From RGIG1668 sp045124495 (lineage in GTDB: Bacteria > Bacillota > Clostridia > Lachnospirales > Lachnospiraceae): 12,824 nucleotides of DNA. The position numbers and the translations under genes were made by a program. The stretch spans positions 1-12,824 of the forward strand of contig JBGVLX010000128.1 in the NCBI GenBank assembly GCA_045124495.1. The letters are read 5' to 3'. Under the pieces are notes generated by a model. The model was not told where the DNA came from. It ran no database searches and was given only the letters and a program-made list of their open reading frames with translations. Positions 6,233 to 12,824 of the stretch are shown here, piece after piece; positions within the stretch are counted from its first letter, which is position 1, and each line of letters begins with the position of its first letter.

Positions 6233-7270
6233 ATGAAGAAAAATATCATAATAGAAACATCAAAAAGAATCAAAGAGGGAATCAACAGCAACAGAATATC
6301 TATTTTATGTACACTTTTGATAGTGGCTGGGATGATATTCTTTTCAGATTTTTTTGGCGAAAAAGAAATTATATTTCCGGAGGTTACGGCTCTTGCTATA
6401 GGAATTTTTTTAGCACCGAAGTTATCATGGAAAACAAATTATAGGAGAATATTTATATTAATAGGATTTTGTGCCATAAGTGGGGTTTGCATCGTACGAT
6501 ATCTCCCGGTTCCCATTTGGCTACAGTTTTCTATTGCATATGCCTTAAGTCAAATCATATTATTATGCTCTAAAACGACGTTTGCACCAATGATATCAGC
6601 AATTATGCTTCCGGTTATGTTGCAGACTAAGACACCGGTATATATTTTTGCAGCATTTATTTTGACGGCAACCATTATTTTGGTAAGATTGGTATTAGAA
6701 AAAACTGGTGTCAAAGAAAAAAATACATACATACCAGAAAAAAAAGACATACAGAAGGAGATAATAGTATCCATTATTAGAAGTGGCGTCGTGTTACTAT
6801 TGTCAGTAATAGTTTTTGGAATGGGATATGATTTGAGATTTTTCGTTGCACCTCCCTTGTTGGTGTTCTTTACGGAAATTACCAAACGAGATGAGAAGGT
6901 GATAAAAGCTCAAGAAACAGTGTCTGAGGATGATAAAAAGAAGATAAAACATCAGCAATGGATGAGAATAAGGAAAGGCATCCCATTTATTACACTATGT
7001 GCTTTTACAGGTGTATTTTGCCGGTATACGATTACCGTTTTACTTGGATTGCCATTAACCCTTTCCGCAGTAATTGCAATTTCTTTCATGATAGTATATC
7101 TATTCACTTTTGAAGTATTCCTGCCACCGGCAGGAGCTATGACGATTCTGGCGATGCTGATACCGGAATCCATGATGCTTTTTTATCCGGTGCAGGTGTT
7201 TTTTGGAGTTTTAATATTGTCTATATTTGGAATGGGTATAAAAGGGAAACTAGGGAGTGTTACTTTCTGA
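6233..7270 (+). CDS. Multi-pass membrane protein with two related halves (HPP-like)
   Basis: This 345-residue integral membrane protein has hydrophobic segments at about 22-42, 46-62, 71-90, 96-131, 134-155, 180-197, 203-216, 248-273, 276-294 and 298-336. Some are probably re-entrant or paired, giving roughly six to eight crossings. A charged cytosolic linker (about 156-178, EKTGVKEKNTYIPEKKDIQK) divides it. Each half has a helix followed by a proline/glycine hairpin: FAPMISAIMLPVML (117-130) and FLPPAGAMTILAMLIP (296-311). These look like an internal repeat and recall the PP-x-GA motif of HPP-family membrane proteins. A second charged loop lies at 217-246. A transport role is an inference and the substrate is unknown. 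AAAGGA at 6219-6224 is the ribosome binding site. The gene ends at a strong terminator and stands alone. Confidence 0.7.
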   Translation: MKKNIIIETSKRIKEGINSNRISILCTLLIVAGMIFFSDFFGEKEIIFPEVTALAIGIFLAPKLSWKTNYRRIFILIGFCAISGVCIVRYLPVPIWLQFSIAYALSQIILLCSKTTFAPMISAIMLPVMLQTKTPVYIFAAFILTATIILVRLVLEKTGVKEKNTYIPEKKDIQKEIIVSIIRSGVVLLLSVIVFGMGYDLRFFVAPPLLVFFTEITKRDEKVIKAQETVSEDDKKKIKHQQWMRIRKGIPFITLCAFTGVFCRYTITVLLGLPLTLSAVIAISFMIVYLFTFEVFLPPAGAMTILAMLIPESMMLFYPVQVFFGVLILSIFGMGIKGKLGSVTF

Positions 7271-7319
7271 ATATAACTAGAATAAAAAATAATGATTGTA
7301 GCTAGAGGATAACGTATCT

Positions 7320-7354
7320 AAGCATTTAGAGTTAAAAGTCTGAATGCTTTTTTT
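7320..7354 (+). terminator. Intrinsic terminator after the HPP-like membrane protein
   Basis: An 11-bp stem (7320-7330 with 7339-7349, AAGCATTTAGA/TCTGAATGCTT, one G-U pair) with an 8-nt loop runs straight into seven T residues (7348-7354). This is a textbook Rho-independent terminator, 50 bp after the stop codon. It insulates the transporter cluster from the genes before it. Confidence 0.92.
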
Positions 7355-7462
7355 ATATTTTCAATTTATTTTATTTTTGTTAGTTTCTCGTAAGATTCTT
7401 GTTTTATTCTATCATTGAGGTTAAGTGTTTAAGGTTTATAGATTTTTGAGGAGGAAATAAAA

Positions 7463-8137
7463 ATGATCATACTTGAAACTAAGGAGTTAAGAAAAACATA
7501 TGGAACCGGGGATACTGAGGTTCATGCCTTAGATGGTGTGGATTTTAAGGTGGAAGAGGGAGAGTTTGTTTCTATCGTTGGTACATCCGGAAGTGGAAAA
7601 TCCACATTGTTACATATGCTAGGAGGCTTAGACAGACCAAGTTCCGGAAAAGTTTATGTAGGGGGAAAAGACATTTTTTCCTTAAAAGAAGAGGAACTTA
7701 CGATTTTTAGAAGAAGAAAAATCGGTTTTGTATTCCAAAGTTATAACTTAGTACCGGTATTAAATGTTTATGAAAACATTGTGTTGCCGATTGAATTAGA
7801 TGGAGATAAACCAGAGAAGGAATATGTACAGGAAATTGTAAAAACCTTAGGCCTTGAGTCTAAGCTTAATAATCTTCCATCCCAGTTATCCGGAGGGCAG
7901 CAACAAAGAGTAGCCATTGCCAGAGCCTTAGCTACAAAACCAGCCATTATTTTGGCAGATGAGCCTACTGGAAATTTAGACAGCAAGACCAGTCAGGATG
8001 TGCTTTCTTTGTTTAAAATCAGTAGTGAAAAATTCTCCCAGACCATTGTGATGATTACCCATAACGAAGAAATTGCCCAGTTAGCGGATAGAATCATACA
8101 AATAGAAGACGGTAAAATTAAGAAAAGGGGTGAGTAA
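7463..8137 (+). CDS. ABC transporter ATP-binding protein (MacB/LolD type)
   Basis: This is the 224-residue ATPase subunit of a type VII (MacB-like, mechanotransmission) ABC transporter. It hydrolyses ATP at the inner face of the membrane to drive the FtsX-type permease encoded next. All motifs are intact: Walker A GTSGSGKST (40-48), Q-loop Q92 (FVFQSYNLVP), signature LSGGQ (142-146), Walker B IILADE with D166-E167, D-loop NLDS, and switch H200 (MITHN). Length is normal for the LolD/MacB/BceA group. AGGAGG at 7449-7454 sets the ATG at 7463. The permease ATG follows only 3 bp after the stop, so translation is coupled. Systems of this kind in Firmicutes usually handle peptides, peptide antibiotics or envelope lipids. 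The adjoining two-component genes favour a peptide-responsive module, but the substrate cannot be deduced. Confidence 0.95.
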   Translation: MIILETKELRKTYGTGDTEVHALDGVDFKVEEGEFVSIVGTSGSGKSTLLHMLGGLDRPSSGKVYVGGKDIFSLKEEELTIFRRRKIGFVFQSYNLVPVLNVYENIVLPIELDGDKPEKEYVQEIVKTLGLESKLNNLPSQLSGGQQQRVAIARALATKPAIILADEPTGNLDSKTSQDVLSLFKISSEKFSQTIVMITHNEEIAQLADRIIQIEDGKIKKRGE

Positions 8138-8140
8138 ACC

Positions 8141-10756
8141 ATGTTTCAGGTAAACAATCGAAAATTAATTTGGAAGCTGACCTTAAGAAGTCTTAAGGTA
8201 AATCAGACTAGAAACAAGGTGGCAGTCATCGCCATTGCCCTTACTACGATTCTTTTTTCCAGTATTTTCTCCATAGGTGGAACGATTCTTAATTCCTTTC
8301 AGGAAGAATCTTTCCGTCAAAGTGGGGGATTTGACCATGTGGCTATTAAAGATGTTACAAAAGAACAAATCGAAGAAATAAAAAAGGATCCCCTGATTGA
8401 TTTTTCAGGAAAAAGGTTATTTTTGGGATTTTGTGAAGAGGGTGGATTTGAGAAAATTCAGTCAGAAATCAGTTATATGGATAAAAATTGTGCGAAAACC
8501 TATTACAGTGAGCCTGAGGTAGGTACACTTCCAAAAGAGGGAACCAAGGAAATCGCTATGGATACCAAGGCATTGGAGATTCTTGGCGTAGAGCCGGAAT
8601 TAGGAAGAGAAATTACTCTTACCTACAGTGTAGGAATAGAGGATACCATTACAGATACTTTTACTCTGTGTGGCTGGTGGGAATTTGACTCAGCTTCTGT
8701 AGCTTCTATGATAATAGTGCCGGAAAGTTACTGTCATGAAATCCTGGGACAATATTCCTTGGAAACAGAGAATGCATGGTCAATGGGAATTATGTTCCAT
8801 AATTCGTTCGATATTGAGGGAAAATTGGAAAAGTTATTGGAAAATCACGGATACCAAAATACGGACCCAAAAGCAGATAATTACCTTGCTACCGGAATAA
8901 ACTGGGGCTACATCACCACACAGATGGGAAGTGGCGAAAACGGATTTACAGTGGCAGGAATTGCCGTCCTTCTTTTGGTGGTAGTAGTTTCCGGATACCT
9001 TATTATATATAATATTTTTCAAATTTCCGTACAAAAAGACATTCAATACTATGGATTATTAAAAACCATTGGAACCACCAAAAAACAGATTGAAAAAATG
9101 ATTCGGATTCAGGCAATGCTGTTTTCGGTGATAGGCATTCCTATTGGGCTTATCATAGGATTTTTCCTGGGAAATGCGTTGGTGCCTGTTATAATGGAAC
9201 AAATGAATCAGAAGAAAGTGGTGGTTTCTACCCATCCATTGATTTTTATTGGAGCAGCTTTGTTTTCCTTGCTTACCGTAATTCTTTCCTGTGAAAAACC
9301 AGGTAGAATCGCAGGGAAGGTATTGCCAATGGAGGCCCTTAGATTTACTCACGTGGAAATAAAAAAGAAAGTCTCAAAGGGTGGAGACAGCAGTGCCAGA
9401 ATTCTAAAAATGGCATTTGCCAATCTAGGAAGAAATAAAAAGAAAACCGTAACCGTAGTATTATCCCTTACTTTGTCAGCGGTGTTGTTTTATTTGGTGT
9501 TCTCCTTTTCCAAAGGATTTGATATGGATAAATTCACACAAAAATTCTATGTTTCCGATTTTATCGTGGCAGAAAATAATTATTTTAAGTATGAAGAGAT
9601 TGATGGTGTAGAAGAAGAAGTTCTCTGGGAATTGGAATCCATGGAAGGAATTACAGAAAGTGGGAGAATATACATAGGAGCTTCTGCCGGGGGATGGTTT
9701 AGTGAAGAAGATTTACAATCCTATTGGAATTATGAAGACAGAGAGATGGAAATGACTGTGAGTGGCAGGGAAGCGGATGAAAATGGACTTTACCCGGAAA
9801 GCATAAATATATATGGAATGGATGAATTCCCATTAGCGAATGTAGAGGTGTTAGAAGGGGATATTACAAAAGTAGCAGACCGTGACCAACATTATATCAT
9901 TGCGGTGGTAGAAGCAGATGATTATGGAAAACCCATTGAGGATACCTGCCAGGTAGAAGTGGGAGAACAGATAAAAGTCAGTTATTATGATAGGATTTTA
10001 AGATATGATGCAAGTACCGGGGGAGAAATCAATGAAAATACGAAGGCGGAAGATATCCGGTGGGAATATGAAAATCCTAAAGATATTACTTACACTGTCT
10101 GTGCTAAGGTGATCATACCATATCCTATGACAAGCCGTTCTTTTGGAAATATGTTTTTTGTGTTAGACAGTGATACTTATAGAAAAGATACAGGTTCCGA
10201 TTTTGTAATGTCTTATATGTTTAATACTACGGAAGAATCCAATGAAGACATACAGAAATTTTTAGAAAACTATACCGAAGAATATAAAACAGATTATGAT
10301 TTTGAATCCAAGCAAAAATATCAGGAGGAATTTTCTTCCTTCCGTAATATGTTCCTTTTGGTAGGAAGTATTTTGGCATTTATCATAGGACTGATTGGAG
10401 TGGTAAATTTCTTTAATTCCATTTTAACTGGAATTCATAGTAGAAAAAAGGAATTTGCTATGTTACAATCAGTGGGAATGACAGGGGGACAGTTACGGAG
10501 AATGCTGATATATGAAGGTACGTTCTACACTATTTTATCGGTTGTATTAGCAATATTGATCAGTGGAATATTGCAACTGTTTGTGATGGAGGCATTATCT
10601 GGTGTATTATGGTTCTTTACAGCGAAAATGACCATATTGCCACTCTTAATTATTTTACCGATATATATGTTATTAGGAATTTTGATACCGGTATTTTGTT
10701 ATCAGAAATTGAAGAAAAGTTCTATCGTGGAACGGTTACGAGATAGTTTTTCATAG
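8141..10756 (+). CDS. ABC transporter permease, FtsX type with two large extracellular domains
   Basis: This 871-residue inner-membrane subunit works with the preceding ATPase. Probable topology is TM1 at about 27-50, an extracellular domain at about 51-265 and a first FtsX-type triplet at about 270-292, 325-346 and 364-384. The second half repeats the plan: TM5 at about 434-456, a larger extracellular domain at about 457-730, then a second FtsX triplet in about 735-860. Both FtsX units carry the coupling region after their first helix (KDIQYYGLLKTIGTTKKQIE and KEFAMLQSVGMTGGQLRR), which contacts the ATPase. A basic stretch (LRSLKVNQTRNK; LGRNKKK) precedes TM1 and TM5. Two extracellular domains make it larger than BceB-type permeases (about 650 residues, as I recall) and closer to the duplicated permeases common in clostridia. 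Ribosome binding site GGGGTGAG overlaps the ATPase stop. Its stop codon lies in the left arm of an inverted repeat (10754-10772). Confidence 0.92.
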   Translation: MFQVNNRKLIWKLTLRSLKVNQTRNKVAVIAIALTTILFSSIFSIGGTILNSFQEESFRQSGGFDHVAIKDVTKEQIEEIKKDPLIDFSGKRLFLGFCEEGGFEKIQSEISYMDKNCAKTYYSEPEVGTLPKEGTKEIAMDTKALEILGVEPELGREITLTYSVGIEDTITDTFTLCGWWEFDSASVASMIIVPESYCHEILGQYSLETENAWSMGIMFHNSFDIEGKLEKLLENHGYQNTDPKADNYLATGINWGYITTQMGSGENGFTVAGIAVLLLVVVVSGYLIIYNIFQISVQKDIQYYGLLKTIGTTKKQIEKMIRIQAMLFSVIGIPIGLIIGFFLGNALVPVIMEQMNQKKVVVSTHPLIFIGAALFSLLTVILSCEKPGRIAGKVLPMEALRFTHVEIKKKVSKGGDSSARILKMAFANLGRNKKKTVTVVLSLTLSAVLFYLVFSFSKGFDMDKFTQKFYVSDFIVAENNYFKYEEIDGVEEEVLWELESMEGITESGRIYIGASAGGWFSEEDLQSYWNYEDREMEMTVSGREADENGLYPESINIYGMDEFPLANVEVLEGDITKVADRDQHYIIAVVEADDYGKPIEDTCQVEVGEQIKVSYYDRILRYDASTGGEINENTKAEDIRWEYENPKDITYTVCAKVIIPYPMTSRSFGNMFFVLDSDTYRKDTGSDFVMSYMFNTTEESNEDIQKFLENYTEEYKTDYDFESKQKYQEEFSSFRNMFLLVGSILAFIIGLIGVVNFFNSILTGIHSRKKEFAMLQSVGMTGGQLRRMLIYEGTFYTILSVVLAILISGILQLFVMEALSGVLWFFTAKMTILPLLIILPIYMLLGILIPVFCYQKLKKSSIVERLRDSFS

Positions 10757-10838
10757 GTCAATTGAAGTAGCTTGTAAATAGGTGGTTTGTTACTTATGAA
10801 TCACTTAATATAAGTTGTGGTAGCTTTGCAATTGCCTA
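10754..10838. repeat. Imperfect inverted-repeat element A, permease-regulator gap
   Basis: The left arm 10754-10772 (TAGG-t-CAATTG-AAGTAGCT) pairs imperfectly with the right arm 10822-10838 (AGCTTTGCAATTGCCTA). TAGG/CCTA and CAATTG/CAATTG match perfectly, with one bulged T between them. Inside, ACTTAT (10792-10797) faces ATAAGT (10810-10815). The right third (10799-10838) is related to 11624-11654 in the next gap: AATCA-Y-TT-R-ATATA is shared, then AGCTTTG-N-A-N-TTGCCTA, with 9 extra bases here. The element fills nearly the whole gap. Confidence 0.6.
10787..10814 (+). promoter_or_regulatory. Candidate promoter of the response regulator gene
   Basis: TTGTTA (10787-10792) and TATAAG (10809-10814) are 16 bp apart. 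An 11-bp direct repeat with core ACTTA (10792-10796, 10803-10807) lies between the boxes, the kind of spacing OmpR-family regulators bind. An autoregulated internal promoter is plausible; read-through from the permease is equally possible. Confidence 0.4.
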
Positions 10839-10870
10839 AAATATGATATTAATGAGAGGAGCGGGATAGG

Positions 10871-11533
10871 GTGAAAATACTGATTATTGAAGATGATGTG
10901 GCACTTGCTCAGGGCATTGCCATGGTTTTGGAAGAAGAAGGGTATGAAACCTTAGTTGCTTCTTCTTTAAAAAAAGGAAAAGAATTGCTCGAAAAGGAAT
11001 CGTTTCAGCTGTTAATTTTGGACATAAATCTACCAGATGGAAATGGATTGGAATTTTGTAGGATTCATCGAAAGGAACTTAACATGCCTGTGTTGATGCT
11101 GACAGCCAAAGACACAGAAGAAGATGAAATCTTAGGGTTCGAGGCGGGAGCAGATGATTATGTAACCAAACCTTTCCGGATTGGTATTTTGCGGGCAAGA
11201 GTTCATTCTTTGATTCGCAGAAATCAAAATCCGAAAGTATTTGAAATTGGTTCCTTGTATCTGGATATCGAAAAAAGAATTTATAAAAAGGATGGAGACG
11301 AACTTGCACTTAGTAAGGTGGAACAGGAATTGCTTGCCATGTTGCTTCTGAATTCCGGTCAGACGTTAACGAGAAACCAGCTTATTAATCAAATCTGGGA
11401 TAGTTGGGACTCTGTTGACGAGAACACTTTAACAGTGACGGTAGGGAGACTACGAAGTAAACTAGGCGGTAATTACATAAAAACGATTTATGGTATTGGC
11501 TATCGTTGGCAGCAGGATGAGCAGGATAAATAG
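10871..11533 (+). CDS. OmpR/PhoB-family response regulator
   Basis: This 220-residue cytosolic DNA-binding regulator is phosphorylated by a histidine kinase, most likely the one encoded next. The receiver domain (1-115) has the acidic pocket E7-D8-D9, phosphoacceptor D51 (LILDINLPDG), T78 (MLTAKD) and K100 (DDYVTKPF). The winged-helix output domain occupies about 125-218 (LSKVEQELLAMLLLNSGQ; ENTLTVTVGRLRSKL; IYGIGYRW). Length and all switch residues are normal. The start is GTG at 10871, with AGAGGAG at 10855-10861 as ribosome binding site. No ATG is better placed. It probably controls the transporter genes upstream and perhaps its own promoter. A shared ATCAYT-N5-TAAG string before each transcription unit is a candidate binding site. 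Confidence 0.95.
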   Translation: MKILIIEDDVALAQGIAMVLEEEGYETLVASSLKKGKELLEKESFQLLILDINLPDGNGLEFCRIHRKELNMPVLMLTAKDTEEDEILGFEAGADDYVTKPFRIGILRARVHSLIRRNQNPKVFEIGSLYLDIEKRIYKKDGDELALSKVEQELLAMLLLNSGQTLTRNQLINQIWDSWDSVDENTLTVTVGRLRSKLGGNYIKTIYGIGYRWQQDEQDK

Positions 11534-11540
11534 TTTTTTC

Positions 11541-11586
11541 ATCGTTTCGTAATTACTTATTAAAAAATAGGTGATTGTGAAACGAT
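11541..11586 (+). promoter_or_regulatory. Long stem-loop right after the response regulator stop
   Basis: ATCGTTTC (11541-11548), GT and AATTACTTATT (11551-11561) pair in register with AATAGGTGATT (11566-11576), GT and GAAACGAT (11579-11586) across an AAAA loop. The result is a continuous 21-bp stem with four G-U pairs. The outer 8 bp are perfect. No clean T tract follows (AATATTTTATA), so it is not a classical terminator. It may attenuate read-through to the kinase or protect the regulator mRNA. Confidence 0.55.
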
Positions 11587-11656
11587 AATATTTTATATGA
11601 AAGTGTTTCAATAGAAACTTTTCAATCATTTGATATAAGCTTTGTAGTTGCCTATT
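11566..11656. repeat. Inverted-repeat element B, regulator-kinase gap
   Basis: AATAGG (11566-11571) and CCTATT (11651-11656) are perfect inverted ends. The pairing can extend inward for about 16 bp if G-U pairs are allowed. The right end (11624-11654) resembles element A in the previous gap. A separate hairpin lies inside (11599-11609 with 11614-11623, loop AATA, one bulged T). The sequence TATAAG at 11634-11639 is shared with the -10 of the regulator promoter, but no good -35 is visible here. Confidence 0.55.
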
Positions 11657-11681
11657 ATAAAAAAAGAACAGGGGGAGTTTT

Positions 11682-12590
11682 ATGAATGCAATATCTGTCA
11701 TCTGTATCAGTATAGGAATCGGACTGACTGTATTTGCCATTTATTTGATAGTAAAAGTGCACCAGATACTAAAAAAACTTGATGGAATGCTGGAAGATGC
11801 CATTGCGGGAAAGTATGAAGAAAAAACTTACGATGAAAGCAAACTGTCAAAATTTGAGGCAAAACTTTCCCGTTTTTTATCTGCAAGTAAATTGTCTTTA
11901 AACCGTTTAGAAGAACAACGAAACCAAATCCAGCAGACCGTATCGGATTTAAGTCATCAGACCAAAACACCTATAGCAAATCTTTTGTTATATACGGAAT
12001 ATTTATCAGAGAAAAACTTAGGAAAAGAAGAGAAAAAGCTGGTAAATAGGATAGAGGAGCAGACAGAAAAACTGAATTTCCTGATTCAGTCCCTGGTAAA
12101 AATTTCTAGACTTGAAAATGACTTAATCACAGTGCATTGTAAAAAGCATTCTTTGGGTGAGTTTATAAAGGTGCTTTTTGAAATGTTTCAGGAAAAAGCA
12201 GCGGAAAAAGAAATTAAGATACATACCGAATGGAATGAGATATGGGCAGTTTTTGATGAAAAATGGACTTTAGAGGCAGTGGGAAATATTCTGGACAATG
12301 CCATAAAATATACGAATTCAGGAGGAAATGTATGGATTCGTGTCAAAGAATATGAGTTATTTTCTATGATTGAAATTGAAGATGATGGAATGGGAATTGC
12401 GAAGGAAGAACAGGCGGAGATTTTTGCTAGATTTTACCGAAGTCAGAAGGTAAGCCAGATGCCGGGAGTAGGAATTGGGTTATACCTTTCCCGAAGAATT
12501 ATTTCATTGGAAGGTGGATACCTAAAAGTAATTTCCCAGGAAGGAGAAGGAACAAAGTTTCAAGTGTATTTGCCTAAAACGGAAGCGTAG
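11682..12590 (+). CDS. Sensor histidine kinase, single short membrane helix
   Basis: This 302-residue membrane-anchored kinase should phosphorylate the response regulator encoded just upstream. One N-terminal helix (about 4-25, ISVICISIGIGLTVFAIYLI) leads to a coiled linker and the HisKA domain with H92 (SDLSHQTKTPIANLLLY). The HATPase domain has the N box with N206 (GNILDNAIKYT), G1 box D235 (EDDGMGIA), F box (IFARFYR) and G2 box GVGIGLYLS (262-270). All catalytic motifs are intact. There is no extracellular sensor domain and no second helix to form one, so the signal must come through the membrane or a partner. The FtsX-type permease is the natural candidate, as in Bce-type systems. AGGGGGAG at 11669-11676 sets the ATG. 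The 148-bp gap before it is unusually long for such a pair and carries structured repeats. Confidence 0.95.
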   Translation: MNAISVICISIGIGLTVFAIYLIVKVHQILKKLDGMLEDAIAGKYEEKTYDESKLSKFEAKLSRFLSASKLSLNRLEEQRNQIQQTVSDLSHQTKTPIANLLLYTEYLSEKNLGKEEKKLVNRIEEQTEKLNFLIQSLVKISRLENDLITVHCKKHSLGEFIKVLFEMFQEKAAEKEIKIHTEWNEIWAVFDEKWTLEAVGNILDNAIKYTNSGGNVWIRVKEYELFSMIEIEDDGMGIAKEEQAEIFARFYRSQKVSQMPGVGIGLYLSRRIISLEGGYLKVISQEGEGTKFQVYLPKTEA

Positions 12591-12639
12591 GGGAAAAGGA
12601 ATTACTGCTTATGTGTGAATAGTTACAAAAAGAGGATTG

Positions 12640-12663
12640 TTACTGTTCGTCTATGAACAGTAA
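12640..12663. repeat. Perfect 9-bp hairpin downstream of the kinase
   Basis: TTACTGTTC (12640-12648) pairs perfectly with GAACAGTAA (12655-12663) across a 6-nt loop GTCTAT. It sits between two direct copies of AAAAGAGGATT (12628-12638 and 12662-12672) and shares two bases with the second copy, so it cannot form fully together with the long palindrome that follows. Confidence 0.7.
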
Positions 12664-12710
12664 AAGAGGATTTTATTATTTTTGAAAAAATAATAAAATC
12701 CTCTTTTCTT
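12662..12710. terminator. Long palindrome, probable (bidirectional) terminator after the kinase
   Basis: A perfect 22-bp inverted repeat (12662-12683 with 12686-12707) starts AAAAGAGGATTTTATTATTT and ends in CCTCTTTT, with a GA centre, so the actual loop is about four to six bases. It runs into TCTTATT. The A-rich upstream and T-rich downstream flanks suit termination from either side. It closes the transporter and two-component cluster. Confidence 0.75.
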
Positions 12711-12824
12711 ATTGAGAAAAAAAGTTTATAATATTGTTATCTGTAGGTAAATGCGAAACCATCAAAAAATATAATGAGTGATGAAAAAGAAACAAATACA
12801 TAAGCGGTGTTTTGATTCTTTTAC

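Noticed and set aside
7415..7442. TTGAGG and TATAGA, 16 bp apart, as promoter of the ABC transporter genes
   Set aside because: The implied transcript would start at about 7449, inside the AGGAGG ribosome binding site. A promoter must exist between the terminator at 7354 and 7463, but I cannot place it with confidence.
9059..9352. Minus-strand open frame in the permease gene
   Set aside because: It is opposite the first FtsX domain, with no start signal or motif, and is a shadow of the permease.

Overview
The window looks like chromosomal DNA of a low-GC, Gram-positive anaerobe of the class Clostridia, most likely Lachnospiraceae. The reasons are AT-rich intergenic DNA, strong purine-rich ribosome binding sites, a NifU-like/GGGtGRT gene pair, and a typical Firmicutes transporter plus two-component cluster. 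All convincing genes lie on the + strand. The genus-level guess comes from recalled family resemblance, not from a search.

Region 1 (1-1790) is a conserved, probably highly expressed two-gene operon. It holds an Fe-S scaffold (NifU/IscU-like) protein cut off by the left edge and a GGGtGRT-family protein. It closes with a stem-loop.

Region 2 (about 1790-7360) is accessory in character. It starts with about 450 bp of gene-poor DNA. A two-gene type IV (AbiE-like) toxin-antitoxin module follows; its promoter has a near-ideal operator palindrome set between the -35 and -10 boxes. Next come about 670 bp with no convincing gene, only fragments: a 41-codon one-helix ORF, a HEAT-like remnant and a terminator-like hairpin. 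A 33-bp tandem repeat then runs directly into the promoter of a DUF4143-type ATPase. A six-to-eight-helix membrane protein with two related halves and a strong intrinsic terminator ends the region.

Region 3 (7400-12710) is a transporter and signalling cluster: a MacB/LolD-type ATPase, an 871-residue FtsX-type permease, an OmpR-family response regulator and a histidine kinase with one short membrane helix and no extracellular sensor. This layout fits signalling in which the transporter does the sensing, as in Bce/Vex-type peptide-responsive modules. The substrate cannot be read from the sequence. The permease-regulator gap and the regulator-kinase gap carry related, foldable elements that end in the same TTGCCTA block. 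A cluster of nested palindromes follows the kinase.

The points most worth following up are the paired intergenic elements around the response regulator, the 33-bp repeat that supplies a promoter -35 box, and the palindromic operator of the AbiE-like module. I found no CRISPR array, tRNA, rRNA or intact insertion sequence.
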